NCBI GenBank assembly: GCA_949751835.1 | Contig: CATKHK010000033.1 | Span: forward strand, 186,001-250,000 | Reading direction: 5' to 3' | From: Blepharisma japonicum | Taxonomy: Eukaryota; Ciliophora; Heterotrichea; Heterotrichida; Blepharismidae | DNA: 64,000 nucleotides | Part shown: piece after piece, positions 22,657 to 33,924 of the stretch | Position numbering within the stretch: position 1 is the stretch's first letter | Layout of the letters: every line of letters begins with the position of its first letter | Program-made: the position numbers and the translations under genes | Notes under the pieces: model-generated | Database searches by the model: none | Told to the model about the DNA's origin: nothing | Seen by the model: the letters and a program-made list of their open reading frames with translations, nothing else

Positions 22657-24255
22657 TTAAGTAAACATAAACTGCTCAGGAATATCTGTCATCATTTCAA
22701 CTTCGTTATTTTCCTCACCAATTCCATAAAACTCTTCCAAAACTTTGCTAATTTTTGGATTCCCTTCTCGTCCACGCCTTCTCAACATTTCTTCAAAAAT
22801 ATCAATTCCTCCAAGTTCTTCAAATTTAACAGCTGCAATATTTCTCCCATTTTCTTTTTTTTTCTCCCCAGCTTGCAATATATTATAAATTGCTGATATG
22901 ACTACACTATGCAGCTTTATATCTTCAATTTCAAATGCATCAACCAAATACTCTAATACCGGAAATTGAAGTAAAGAAAGTATGGTATCAGCGTCTTTAC
23001 AATATGTGGCATTCACAACAGCCCAAATAGCTTCCTTTTTAATTGCTAAATTAGGATCTTTCATTAAATTCACAATATCGCGAAAATAAGGCTTTTCTAT
23101 GATCATTTTGGTTTGAGCTAAAGTTCCTGCTAGGATATTGCTGAGAGTCCACAAGACTTCTTTTCTCATTTCAGCTTTCTTTTTTTGTGTAAGCATAGAG
23201 CCAATCTTATCTAAGAATCCTAGACTTATTACATACTCAGTTTGTGAGTCATTCCCTGTAGCGACATTTCCTAATATTTTTAGAGCCGAATACTGAACAT
23301 CTATGACAGGATAAGTCAGCAATTCTGTGATTCGAGGAAGAAGTCCTGTGTTCACGATTTCTTCTATTTGTTCTGGGCTTCCATCTGATAAAAACACCAA
23401 AGTTTTGCAAGAATCTTCTATTATAAACTCATTATTTGTTTGAAAAAACATAGGCAAGTATTCTAAAAACTCAAAAAACATTTCAGGATTTGGAGAAGGC
23501 TTAAGCATTGTTAAGCATGAAATAACCCATGCAATATTTGTCATAAGTCCCATAGATATATTTTTGTCACAAATTTTACATAATTTTTTGACGCCTTTTA
23601 ATTGTATTATAAGGTCTCTATCTTCTATCGAATTTGAAGCAATATTCCCTAACCCTCACACACATAATTCAACTAAAGCTAAGGAATCTGAGTCTAAATT
23701 TTCCAATAGAACATGGGCTGCACCTTGTGCTACAAGTAAATCAGTTGTTTCTTTAGGACTATAAGCTAGATTTGTAATACATCATGCAGCTTCTAATCGG
23801 ATATCTAAAGAAGAGGTTCGCAGCAGCTCAATAAGCACATTTGAAACTCCAGACTGAATAGCTTCTGCTAATGGTGGATTTTGATCATTTGAGAGTATTT
23901 TTCTTAGAAGACTTATTAGCTCTTTAAGAATCTCAGGAATCTGTGGTTGCTTGATGAGATTGAAAATCATGGATCTTTTGTCATTTGAAGGAATATCAAA
24001 AGATCCCAAAGCAGGACATATTTGCAAAAGTGCTGGAGAATAGAAAACATTCATGACTTCTGTTGAACCTTCAATTACAGTTGATACCTCTGCTAGAGCT
24101 TCAGTTGATTTAAGCGCTCTTTTTTTAAGCGCATTTTCTGATCTTTTCTTTTTTCTTAGCTCGACAGCACCTTCATCTCTTTTTTGAAGGAGCTTTGAAT
24201 AATCAGGGAGCTTTTGGAAGTTATTATTTCTTTCTTCAAGTCGCGTTGATATCAT
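22657..24255 (-). CDS. KPNA: Importin alpha (karyopherin alpha)
   Basis: 532 residues. UGA is Trp at two armadillo positions (LEAA-W-CITNLAYSP and ELCV-W-GLGNIA). The N-terminus has an importin-beta-binding-like basic segment (residues about 26-52, KRDEGAVELRKKKRSENALKKRALK). Then about ten ARM repeats follow, with the family's W-x-x-x-N ladder (WCITN, WGLGN, WVIS, WTLSN, WAVVN) that binds classical nuclear localisation signals. It carries cargo through nuclear pores in the cytoplasm-to-nucleus direction. The C-terminus (GIGEENNEVEMMTDIP) resembles the CAS-binding end. Length is typical; no intron seen. Confidence 0.95.
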
Positions 24256-24352
24256 TTAATTTATTAAATTATTATTTAAAAATTTATTTTAATTAAATAT
24301 TGTCATAGATGCTATGAGAAATTTTTGATGAGTTTATGATATAAAAATAGCA

Positions 24353-25162
24353 TTAAAATAAGAGACAAAATAAATCTTCGCATCCTCTGTTTTCTGCAGA
24401 TTTTACTCCTGATTGCTTAGGAAGAATAGGGGTGTCTAATTGGATTTTTGGCTTTCGAGAGGAATATTCGGGTTCTGTCGCGATTTTAGTAATAAGAGAT
24501 TCATACTTCTTTTTATATTTTAGGTTTTCTGGATCCAATGAGCAGCATTTTTCAAGTGCAGCTCTACTTTCTTTTATATACTTGCATTTTCTGAGAACCT
24601 TACCCAATAAAAATCATATTGAATGCTCTTCTTTGCTTTTATCTAAAATAACTAAGCATTTTTCATGGGCTTCCTTATATTTTTTCAATTTATATAAAGA
24701 ATAGGCCCATATCCTGTATGGTATTCTTTTAGACCTTGACACAGCGGCCCTCTCGCAAACATCATCGATATCGGCATGAAGGTCTACCTATGTATTACTT
24801 TTTATCAGCATCACTTTCACAAGATGGAAGTATATACTCTGATGGCTTGGGCTGGAGTACATATATCGTCTTAAATAGTCAATAGCCTGATCTATATTAT
24901 TGAGATGATAGTGGCATAACCCCAAGTTATAATCGATCTCTTTAAGAATTCCTACATGAGTGTATATTGACTCAAAAACTTTGATGGCTTCATGAAATTG
25001 ATGAAGTTGTTGCATTGCGAGGGCCTGAATGAAATATACTCTGTAATATTGGATTTCTGGATCTTGTGGCAATTCTGATGATTTTACTAAAATATGTTCC
25101 CAGTCTTTTGTATCATATAAATTTTCGAATTCAGGAATCAGATTTCGATCGTTGCCCATCAT
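24353..25162 (-). CDS. TPR-repeat protein with possible C-terminal CaaX box
   Basis: 264 residues (263 if the second Met, giving MGNDRN, is used). A 15-nt intron (GTAATACATAGGTAG) lies at 24784-24798, and UGA is Trp once (EHSI-W-FLLGKVL). Several tetratricopeptide repeats are visible (YRVYFIQALAMQQLHQFHEAIKVF, NLGLCHYHLNNIDQAIDYL, WAYSLYKLKKYKEAHEKCL, FLLGKVLRKCKYIKESRAALEKC), which typically bind partner proteins. The end CLLF fits a CaaX geranylgeranylation signal; the alternative MGN start would fit myristoylation. The function is unknown. Confidence 0.82.
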
Positions 25163-25646
25163 TATACTTTATAGTGGTAATTTCTTAATTAGTAAAAAAA
25201 TAATTTTATTCAGCTATTAATAAATTATATAAGCTTGATGAAACTTCTTCCAAAAGTAATTGAAGTTTGCATAATTTTTTATTAAACAATCTATGTTCCT
25301 TAAAGTATAGTTCATATTTTTTATTTTTACAACTTTTCAGTATTTTATTTTTCTAAAGAAATTATTTCTTCTCAAAATAGGCTTTGCTTATCAAATCAAC
25401 CAAAACTTTCGATTTTTCATTAAAATCTATCCTCCAAAGTTAATATTTATTAATGCTATTCATAAATGCACCTTTCCGTTTTATTTAATATTATTTTATT
25501 TAAATTCAAAGGCACTTAAAGCTTTATATAAAAAGAGCACAAACAATAATACCTAAAAAAATTAATTTAATGCTATTTTATCATCCATAAATAAATCCAG
25601 AACTTTCAAAAAAATCCAAAATCAACTTCTAATTAATTCTTTAATA
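25163..25646. promoter_or_regulatory. Divergent promoter region
   Basis: A 484 bp AT-rich spacer between two divergent genes (TPR protein and coiled-coil protein). No ORF, RNA gene or strong repeat seen. Promoter role is inferred from gene orientation. Confidence 0.4.
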
Positions 25647-26981
25647 ATGTTTGATCTTTACAACGCTTTACACACAATGCCCTCAGGCGAGCATCTTACA
25701 GCTCGTAAAGCCACCAAGATGAGATTTATTCAATTAGAATCAGAGCAGCTAAGATCCTATGTTGAAGACTTGGAATCCTCCCTTTCAATTTACAAGCAAA
25801 TGCTTAAAGAGCTGATGTTCTCCAAGCAGGGCCCAGAAAAAAGTGTTTGCGATGAGACTGAAACCCAAACAGTAGTTTCTCCAAGGGTTATAGAAACGCT
25901 CATATCAGAAAAAAGAGCCCTAGAAGAAAGAGTAAGAAGAATCACCATTGAAAAAAATGACGCGGTTCATAAAGCAAGAATTAGTGAACAAAATGCAAAT
26001 TCTGCTCAAATCAGAGAAGAAAAAATTGTAGAAGAATATGAAATTGAGTATAGTGAATGCCTAGCAGACTCAGGAGCAAAAGAATTGCAAATAGCAGAGT
26101 TAGAAAAAAGGAATAAGGAGTTAGAAAAAGATGTTGAACAGTTTAATATTAATAAGGAAAATCAGCTTTCCATTGAAGATCAAAAATATTTACTTTATAA
26201 GAAGATTGGTATCATGGGAAACATTGTGAAAAAAATAAAAGAGCGATATATAAAAATCAGCAAGGAAAATGAAGATTTAGCAAATCAGTGCAAGCTTCTA
26301 TTTATTGATTATAGCAAAGGAAATGAACTTTTAAGAGAAAAGCAAAGAGAAATGAGTATATCAGAAATCATTGGAAGTCCAAATAGAGAAATCACCTTTA
26401 CTGAATTTTTTGGCAGTAAAAATGAAAGACAAATAGCTACCAATATTAATTTTGAAAAATTCGAAAAAGAAGTAAAATTGGATAGGGGAATCAATGAAAA
26501 TTCACCTTCCAAAAAAAGAATAATAGAACTTCAGAATAAAATCGATAAACTACAAGACCAAAAAGATGAATACACTGTAAAAATTAACACAATTTCTCAA
26601 GAAGTCAACAAAGCAAAAAGACTTCAATCAGTATTGTTGCATGACCAACAAAATATTCAAAAGTCAATTGATAAGAGTAAAGCAATAGAGCAATCTTTGG
26701 ATAATCAGCTGAAGCAACTTACTGTACCTCGTTCATCTGTCCAGCCAAAGCCTAACAATGAGGCTAAAAGGCTAATAAGGCATTGCTACGCAGCATCAAA
26801 TCCTTTGGACTACGCAAAAATCAATGAAGCTTTACAATTAATAAATGACGCAGAATCGCCTCAGTTTTTCACTCAAAATTTAGATGAGTGCGAACAAAAT
26901 GAAGTTTCTGTCATACAAAGTAAATACGTCGAAGATGAAATGCTAGGAGATAGTGTCATCCTTGATTTCTTGAAATTGTAA
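25647..26981 (+). CDS. Long coiled-coil protein, unknown
   Basis: 444 residues with no UGA codon and no intron. Heptad-rich coiled coils are seen at about residues 20-65, 85-250 and 290-355 (e.g. LEERVRRITIEKNDAV, LEKRNKELEKDVEQF, LQNKIDKLQDQKDEY). No enzymatic motif is visible. The C-terminal 90 residues are less regular and acidic. A structural role, for example at basal bodies or the cortex, is possible but not shown by the sequence. Confidence 0.85.
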   Translation: MFDLYNALHTMPSGEHLTARKATKMRFIQLESEQLRSYVEDLESSLSIYKQMLKELMFSKQGPEKSVCDETETQTVVSPRVIETLISEKRALEERVRRITIEKNDAVHKARISEQNANSAQIREEKIVEEYEIEYSECLADSGAKELQIAELEKRNKELEKDVEQFNINKENQLSIEDQKYLLYKKIGIMGNIVKKIKERYIKISKENEDLANQCKLLFIDYSKGNELLREKQREMSISEIIGSPNREITFTEFFGSKNERQIATNINFEKFEKEVKLDRGINENSPSKKRIIELQNKIDKLQDQKDEYTVKINTISQEVNKAKRLQSVLLHDQQNIQKSIDKSKAIEQSLDNQLKQLTVPRSSVQPKPNNEAKRLIRHCYAASNPLDYAKINEALQLINDAESPQFFTQNLDECEQNEVSVIQSKYVEDEMLGDSVILDFLKL

Positions 26982-27219
26982 TCAAACGTTCTTTATAATT
27001 AGTAATTTAAGTTTTTTGCTACAATGAATAAATTTATATTATAATTACTCTCTGTTTATTCTTTGGCTACTCAAGCCATCCTATTTTACACTTGGAATGG
27101 CCACATATTAAGAATGTTTTATCAAAAATTTCACAAATAAAAGAAGCTCTATTTTTTTGGGAACTATATCATGTTTATTTGCAAAAAGTGCATCCATCTC
27201 CAAGAAAAAGTAATTTAAA

Positions 27220-27984
27220 ATGGATAGTTTAATTAATTTCACGACACCTACTATAGCAAAAAGAAAAGAGTACACTTCTAGCCCCGTGATGAGAATCCGC
27301 ACAAAAATGCAAATTAGAGCTGAACACTGCTTAAAGCATCAAACACAAATTCCAAATGCACAACCACAAAATAAAGAAATTTTTGAAAAATTTAAAAAGC
27401 TTTTACAAGATATTGCAAGCGGAGGTGCTTATAAACCCTGTGGCAGGAGATCACTGAATACTCTAAAAAATCAAAGCGCAAGCAATTCACCATCCAGAAA
27501 TTCTGTGAGAAATCGTTTGATACACACATTAGGGCTTGATGATAATGACACAGAAAATACTGTTTATGTGAAAAGGAAAATCAAACAGAGATATATAAAT
27601 ACGAGTGAACTGTATAGGCATAACACAATATCTAATATAAAAGGAAGCAAAAGAGAATTTAACGATCCTTATAATATGAGTCAAAAATTAATAAAAACTT
27701 CTCAATGCAAGTTACTTCCAAAAAATCAAAATACTACGATTGCAGATTCTTTAATGCAGAATTCATTATCAGCAAGACACAATATAAGATTATGCAAAGA
27801 ATTTTCAAGTAAAACACCGAGATCAAGTACTCTATATAAAAATTTATCAAAGGAAAGATCAATCAAGAAAGAAACGCCAAGAATATTTTATCAACCTGCT
27901 AAGAAAAAATTAAGAGTCAAAGTTTCTAAGAAAAATCTGAGATCTATTTCAAACGATTTATCTGGTTGGAATGTTGAGCTATAA
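27220..27984 (+). CDS. Unknown basic Ser/Arg/Lys-rich protein
   Basis: 254 residues, strongly basic, without UGA or intron. Low-complexity Ser/Asn/Arg segments (KNQSASNSPSRNSVRNR, SSKTPRSSTLYKNLSKERS) alternate with short hydrophobic parts. The C-terminal KKKLRVKVSKKNLRS could bind nucleic acid or microtubules. No family recognised. Confidence 0.72.
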   Translation: MDSLINFTTPTIAKRKEYTSSPVMRIRTKMQIRAEHCLKHQTQIPNAQPQNKEIFEKFKKLLQDIASGGAYKPCGRRSLNTLKNQSASNSPSRNSVRNRLIHTLGLDDNDTENTVYVKRKIKQRYINTSELYRHNTISNIKGSKREFNDPYNMSQKLIKTSQCKLLPKNQNTTIADSLMQNSLSARHNIRLCKEFSSKTPRSSTLYKNLSKERSIKKETPRIFYQPAKKKLRVKVSKKNLRSISNDLSGWNVEL

Positions 27985-28070
27985 AGTGAGTATATATATT
28001 TAATTATTTAAATATATTAATTTTAAAACACCTTATAAAAATTGCAATCATTTCAAATTAGTTATTTATA

Positions 28071-29465
28071 TTAATTTAATAAAAGTCTGTGGTAATTTTC
28101 ATGCATACTTGATATGTAGTCATAGTAATTTTTAATTTCTTTGCTTCTATTATTATAGTGTAGAGAAGCCCTAGCAAGATATAGTGCACAGCTTAAATTG
28201 TATATTTCTTTACTTATTTGAATAAAATTTGCAGATTCTATCATTAATCCTTTTGCGAGCTGTGTTTCTGTTTTAGTGCTCAAAAAAATATTTAAGTCTT
28301 CATCTCTTTTTATTGAATTTAAATGCACAATTCTTAAACTTTCATATAGTTCAAAAAATTCATCAGAATTTTTTTTGACGGGTTGAAGTTGTTGAATGAT
28401 TCACTCTGCTTGCTTGACCTTATTTTCATTATTTAGTCTCCAAAATTTTGCAATTGCCTTTGCTAGATCAAATTTTTTATTGTTTTCAAAAAACCCTAAA
28501 ATTGAAGACAAATAGTTACTTTCTCCTATTAAATATTCACTTATTTGCTTCGTAAACCCATTGATCACTTTAAGGTCCTCTTCAGTTTTATTTTGCTTTT
28601 CGCTTTCTTCTTCTGATAAAATAATATACTCTTCACACAAAGAGTTTTCTATAGTTTGTATAATGGGTGAACTATTTAAAAATGGATGGTTTTTTATGTC
28701 TTCAGCACTTATTCTTTCATTAAAATCAAATGTTAGCATTCTTTGGATAAGATCTTTCAATCCATCTGAGATTTCACTTGGAAAATAAAGCGGCTTTTTG
28801 TGCAAGTTATATATTTCTGCATGGGATTGTGCATTAAATGCAGGAATTCCAAAAAGAATTTCATATATAATGGCACCCAGACTTCATATATCAGCTTTGA
28901 AGTTATAGCTTTCTGAATGCAAAACTTCTGGTGCCATATATAAAGGAGTTCCTAAATAAGACTCTGTATAGGAGTTTGGGTTTAAAAATCTAGCAAACCC
29001 AAAGTCAGCTATTTTTAATTCAGCTTGCTCTATGTCGGAATTTGTAAGTAATATATTTGCTGGCTTTAAATCTCTATGCATAATATTTAATTTCTTCAAA
29101 ATAATGAGAGCATCTGTAAGTTTTGCAAGTCATTTTTTAACAATTTCTTCATTTAGTCGGCCATTTCTTTTGACAACATCTTCAAGAGTTCCTCCTTCGC
29201 AGCATTCCATAACCAAATAATATTTATTCTCTGTTTTGAGGACGTCGAACAATTTGATTATGTTTGGGTTATCGCATGCTTTCATTGCAGCGACTTCTAA
29301 CTCCAATTGACTTTTCAATTTTGGGAATCGTTTCAATTTATATTTTTCGATTGATTTGAGGGCATAAATTTGAGAAGTAGAAGTATCTTTAACTTTGTAA
29401 ACTTCACCGAAAGATCCTTGGCCAAGGCTCTTTATGATTCTATAATTTCCGATTTTTTTAGTCAT
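28071..29465 (-). CDS. ATG1/ULK-like serine/threonine kinase
   Basis: 464 residues. The kinase domain spans about residues 8-265: glycine loop G15-QGSFGEV, catalytic K37, HRDLKPAN at about 130, DFGFAR, and APEVL. UGA is Trp three times, once at the invariant D-I-W-S-L-G. The loop and APEVLHSESYNFKADIW resemble ATG1/ULK kinases, which start autophagy. The C-terminal 200 residues are helical, with segments like LARASLHYNNRSKEIKNYYDYI, compatible with the MIT-like region ATG1 kinases use to bind ATG13; this part is inferred. An ordinary kinase of another group is possible. No intron seen. Confidence 0.82.
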
Positions 29466-29713
29466 TTATTTTATATATTATTATAAATCTATAAATTTTT
29501 ATAGAAAGTTAAGAAATTATTTTAAAATGACGAAAGCTTCAGAACAGTCAAATCAAAATGGGTTGTAATAAATTTTTAACAAAATTTTATTAGAAAAGAG
29601 AAAGACAAAAATAAAAAGTGCTCAGGAAGCGAATTGAGATGGATTTATCTGAATAATACTTGGATGTGAAATTGATCTAAGTGCTTATTTAAATACTGTT
29701 GCTACATAATAAT

Positions 29714-30169
29714 TTAGACAATATCCTTAGACTCTTCAATTTTCACCTTTTTTATAGGATCTCCTTTCTCTTCTCCTTCATTTTCACTTTTTTCATTTGT
29801 TTCTTCTTTTTGCTTCAATTTTAATTCCTCAATTTTCAATTTTTTCCTTTCTTTTTTCTTTTTCCTTTTCATAGCTTTTTTCTTTGTTCTTTCTTCAACA
29901 GTTTTTCTATTATACTCTCTCAATGCTTGAAACTCTTCAGCTATTTTTTGTTCTCTATAGTTAAATTCTAATAAATCTTGCCTTGCTTCTTCTCTTATCC
30001 TTAAATTTCGATACTGATGAAAATCTCCACTGCCAGCTCCAGCAATTGATCCTGGCAAGCTTTCAACTTTTTCTACGACAACTCTTGTTTGTATTGGCCT
30101 TCTTACCTCGTCATTCGTATATGAAGCCCCGATTATGAGTCCTTTTTTGTTTCTAATAGCAGAAGCCAT
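29714..30169 (-). CDS. PRKRIP1: PRKRIP1-like spliceosomal protein
   Basis: 151 residues. The central motif G-A-G-S-G-D-F-H-Q-Y-R-N-L-R-I-R-E followed by R-Q-D-L-L-E-F and EFQALREYN matches PRKR-interacting protein 1 (DUF1168), which occurs as a long helix in human catalytic spliceosomes. The expected Lys-rich helix follows (KKKAMKRKKKKERKKLKIEE). The acidic/basic tail is typical of low-complexity ends. Length is close to the family norm. Confidence 0.93.
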   Translation of the reverse strand: MASAIRNKKGLIIGASYTNDEVRRPIQTRVVVEKVESLPGSIAGAGSGDFHQYRNLRIREEARQDLLEFNYREQKIAEEFQALREYNRKTVEERTKKKAMKRKKKKERKKLKIEELKLKQKEETNEKSENEGEEKGDPIKKVKIEESKDIV

Positions 30170-30609
30170 AATTATTATACTTTTAATCTTAGCATTTCTT
30201 ATTAGAGCGAAGAATTACCTATTGAAAATTTCATATATTATGCAGTTAAAGATAAATTTCAGAGATTTTAGTTTATTAATTTGAAAGATTATATAAATAA
30301 TAAAAAGAGGGATATGAAATACAAATCGTTGAGAGTCAAACTTAATAATTAATTATTGATTTAAAGTTTAAACAGATTGAATGAGTAATGTCATTACCAA
30401 TTATCAAAAAAATAAATCTAATTGCTCAAAATGATTTAAAAAACCATAAACACTAGTTTACGCTCTTTCTTAGTAAGTTTATAATTATATCAATATTAAA
30501 TAAGAAGACATGATAAGATAGCCGTTAATTTCATTTCTTATTCTAAAATATATGACTTATAATAATAATCTCAGCGGAATTTCTCTACTTATTATCAATA
30601 AAATTAACA
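30170..30609. other. Divergent spacer, nothing recognised
   Basis: 440 bp AT-rich DNA between the PRKRIP1-like and MORN genes, which point away from each other. I see no ORF, RNA gene or repeat; both promoters should lie here. Confidence 0.4.
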
Positions 30610-31909
30610 ATGGGAAATCTAAACTGTTCAAAATGCTGTCAAGGAATGGAACAAAAGGAAGAATTTGATATGAAACCTTCAGTAAAGATCTAGTCAGGTT
30701 CTCTTACCTTCTTATATGAATACAAAGGAAACTTTGCAGCTTGAATCCAAGCCAAAGATTGAAAAACCCTCAGAGCTTCGAGAGTTTTCTGCTATAAAAA
30801 TTCAATCGATTTGAAAATGCTATCATTATAGAAAGCAATTTATTCACCTAAAAAAAATCACGCAGTTAAATTATATATATTTTTCAACTGAAGAAATCCA
30901 CCAAACGCTCTCATCTGCTTTCTTGTCTGATAATCCTGAAGTTAGGCCAAAATATACATATCCATCAGGATCTACATATGAAGGATCATGACTGGGAGGG
31001 TTTAGACATGGATATGGAGAAATGAAATGATATGATGGCTGTAAATATGAAGGATACTGGGACTTTGGCTATGCTTTTGGACAGGGAAAATTCATTCACG
31101 TTGATAATGATATTTTTGAAGGGCTTTGGAAATATCCCTATGAAACCGGACGACAACCTTTTTCTTCCAATTCGCGATCATTTCTAGAAAGCATCCAAAA
31201 GGGGAAAAAAGATGGGTATTGTAAGGAATAATTAGTGTGACTGTGATATAAACAAGAAATTATTGACCAGCAAAACCATAAGGAAAGGTCTTCAATTTTT
31301 TCACTAAGACATATAAAAAGGACAAAGGATTTAATCCGAAAATATAATCAACTACAAGCGCAGCTAGATTATCCAAGAGAAATGCTGATTAAATTGATAG
31401 AAGAATTAAAGTATATAAAGCCAATAAAATTGACATCAGGTGTAAAATACATCGGAGATTGAAAAGAAAATAAAAGAGATGGAAAAGGAAAAAACATATG
31501 GGAAAACGAAGATATATATGAAGGAGAATGAAAAAATGACATGCAAAATGGATGAGGAAAAAATGTATGAATCGATGGATCAATGTATATAGGACAGTAT
31601 AAAAATAATTTAAAGGAAGGTATAGGAGAATATTGTTGGGAAGATGGAACATCTTACTTAGGAGAGTGGAGAGATAACTGTATTAATGGTATTGGTAGAT
31701 ATACATGGGAAGATGGAAGAGATTATTTAGGAGAATGGGTTAATGGGGCTATGCAAGGATTTGGAATTTTTACATGGAAAGATGGGAAAAAATATGAAGG
31801 TGGATGGCATAGAGGAAAAAAGCATGGAGAAGGATACACTATTTGACCTGATGGTAGAATTTGTAGAGATTTTTGGGACCATAATCGAAATATTGAAAAG
31901 CTGTGCTAA
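30610..31909 (+). CDS. MORN-repeat protein with IQ-like motif and lipidated-type N-terminus
   Basis: 422 residues after removing a 16-nt intron at 30682-30697 (GTAAAGATCTAGTCAG) and a 15-nt intron at 31221-31235 (GTAAGGAATAATTAG), with many UGA read as Trp. It begins MGNLNCSKCCQG, fitting myristoylation plus palmitoylation. An IQ-like segment (AIKIQSIWKCYHYRKQF, about residues 60-75) may bind calmodulin. Two MORN units precede a helical linker, then six or more MORN repeats (YIGDWKENKRDGKGKNIW, YLGEWRDNCINGIGRYTW, YEGGWHRGKKHGEGYTIW). MORN proteins link membranes to the cytoskeleton. Several diagnostic MORN Trp are UGA. Confidence 0.9.
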
Positions 31910-32213
31910 TATAATTTTTAATAAACAATTTTCAACAACAATTGCTTGAATAATTGTCCTTTATACTAATTTATAGTATAAATAATTACCCACGATCTCA
32001 ATAAGCAACCATTTTAATCAAGAAAATCATTAGATGGAAAATTTTCCTAATAATTAATATGGAATCTATTGCTCATTTTAAGACAGAGCTATTAATTATA
32101 ATTTCTTTTCTTGGCTATTATTTGATAGTTTTTCTCTCTTAATTGTTGTTTAAAAAATTTGCTATTCTTCTTTAATTATTGCAGATATATAAATAATAAG
32201 CTTTACACATAAA
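31910..32213. other. Spacer with a small hairpin
   Basis: 304 bp AT-rich. The only structure seen is a perfect 8-bp inverted repeat, TTATACTA and TAGTATAA with a 5-nt loop, at 31961-31981, about 50 nt 3' of the MORN stop. No ORF or RNA gene. Confidence 0.4.
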
Positions 32214-32987
32214 ATGCAGCAAGCATCTAAAGAAGTTAAGCAAAGGCCCAACCTTCAATCTCCAACAAAACTCCAAATGCATGATCATACAGTTGATAAA
32301 GGCTTTATTTATGACATTACAAAAACCAGCTCATCTAATCAATCCTGGGAAGAAATTAAAGTGACCTTCGTGAAGCAAGACCACACGAGCTTTGCAGAGT
32401 ATTTAGTATTCGATAAAACTCAAGAAGATCTAAGTAAGTCTATTGAAGAAGTGATGAGCTGTATTTCTGACAGTCTTAATGAAACTGACAGAAAAATTTT
32501 AGCTGCCTATTTATCTGACATTATGCGATTAGGCACCATGAAGAAGGATAAAGACATTCTATCAAGGTCAAGTAAAACTGCAAGAGACATTGAATATGAT
32601 GAAAAAAATGCTGTAATTACTAAATCTTTTTACTCTGGAATAAATCGAGAAGCGGTTTCAAAAGAGATTAAGAAACATATCAACTGAATAACTATTGAAG
32701 AAAAAGAAGACACAGTAAATCAAGCTTTTGAATTAATACGTGCTCAAAAGCTGCAGCTGCAGATAGAACTTCATGATATCTTTAAAAATGAGCGTGAGAC
32801 AAAAAGAAAGACACCATTTAAAACGCCTGGAGAAATTGATGAAAATTGTGGAGAAATTGAAAAGAGATTAGAAGAAATTTTCAACAAGCGAGAAGTAAAT
32901 AATGAATCAAAGACAGAAATTAAGCATAGTAGCTGCTTAGGAAAAGGCCCAGAGTGGTTTAATGCATGCCAATGTGCGATTATATAA
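32214..32987 (+). CDS. Unknown helical protein with C-terminal CaaX box
   Basis: 257 residues; UGA is Trp once (KKHIN-W-ITIEEKEDTV). The protein is charged and largely helical, without a recognised domain. It ends NACQC-A-I-I: the final CAII fits a CaaX prenylation signal, and Cys upstream could be palmitoylated, suggesting membrane anchoring. The C-terminal KGPEWFNACQCAII differs from Ras-type tails, which have a basic stretch. Start is the first Met of the frame. Confidence 0.78.
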
Positions 32988-33044
32988 TTATCAACCTCAT
33001 TAATATAAATATTTGTATCAATTATTTTAAAAAATATTGATAAA

Positions 33045-33881
33045 ATGGAAGGACTAAAAAGAATTGCTATCTCTCAAATGCGCTCTTCAACAAACATATC
33101 TCAAAATGCTGAAATAGTAAGATCGCAAATACAATACGCGAAAGAAAATGGAGCTCTAATGGCCTTTTTCCCAGAAAATTTCAATTTTTTAGGCCGATTA
33201 GGTAGTTCAGTTCAGCATGCACAACCTCTAAATGGCCCTTACATGGAATATTATAAACAGCTAGCCAGAGAATTTTCTATATGGCTATCACTGGGAGGGT
33301 TTCAAGAAAGCGTTCCAGAAACCGCAGAAAAAGTATTCAATTCACATATCATTATAAATGATTCAGGAGAAATTATAGCAAATTATCGTAAACTGCATTT
33401 ATTTGACGTTCATGTGAATGAAACCCCACTTCTTGAAAGCAGTGCAGTTAGAGCAGGCTCAGAAATTCACCCTCCAGTAGATTCTCCAGTAGGAAAACTA
33501 GGGCTAACTATTTGCTACGATTTAAGATTTCCTGAACTCTATAGAAATTTAGCCTTGCAAGGAGCCCAAATTTTGTTAGTACCTTCAGCATTTCTAGAAA
33601 TTACTGGTAGAGCACATTGGGAAACTTTATTAAGAGCAAGAGCAATCGAAAATGGCTGCTTTGTCGTTGCTAGCGCTCAAGAAGGCCATCATGACTGTGG
33701 AAGAGATTCTTATGGGCACTCATTAGCAATTGATCCTTGGGGAACTATTATTGCAGATGGTGAATTAGGAGAAAAAGTTTTATTAGTCGATATTGATTTG
33801 TCACTTATAGAAAAAACCAGGAGAAAACTTCCTACATTAAGCCATGTAAGATCAGATGTTTATTATCAAAGAAATAAATAA
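33045..33881 (+). CDS. NIT1: NIT1-type nitrilase (deaminated-glutathione amidase)
   Basis: 278 residues of the carbon-nitrogen hydrolase superfamily. The catalytic triad is complete: E44 (FFPEN), K116 (YRKLHLFDV) and C157 (TICYDLRFPE). The last motif and LLRARAIENGCFVVASAQ are characteristic of the NIT1/NIT2 branch, which repairs deaminated glutathione (NIT1) or hydrolyses omega-amides (NIT2). The YRKLHLFDVHV string and GFQE favour NIT1. Cytosolic or mitochondrial; no targeting peptide seen. Length is typical; no intron. Confidence 0.93.
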   Translation: MEGLKRIAISQMRSSTNISQNAEIVRSQIQYAKENGALMAFFPENFNFLGRLGSSVQHAQPLNGPYMEYYKQLAREFSIWLSLGGFQESVPETAEKVFNSHIIINDSGEIIANYRKLHLFDVHVNETPLLESSAVRAGSEIHPPVDSPVGKLGLTICYDLRFPELYRNLALQGAQILLVPSAFLEITGRAHWETLLRARAIENGCFVVASAQEGHHDCGRDSYGHSLAIDPWGTIIADGELGEKVLLVDIDLSLIEKTRRKLPTLSHVRSDVYYQRNK

Positions 33882-33924
33882 TTATATAGTCTACGGTTTA
33901 GGGTAATAACAACTCCTACACGAA

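Noticed and set aside
25159-25162. Use of MGN as a myristoylation start for the TPR protein
   Set aside because: Either of two adjacent Met is possible and the start context does not decide; not counted as lipidated by this route.
30682-30693. Alternative 12-nt intron in the MORN gene
   Set aside because: It opens a frame that soon meets UAG and does not reach the MORN frame; the 16-nt intron does.
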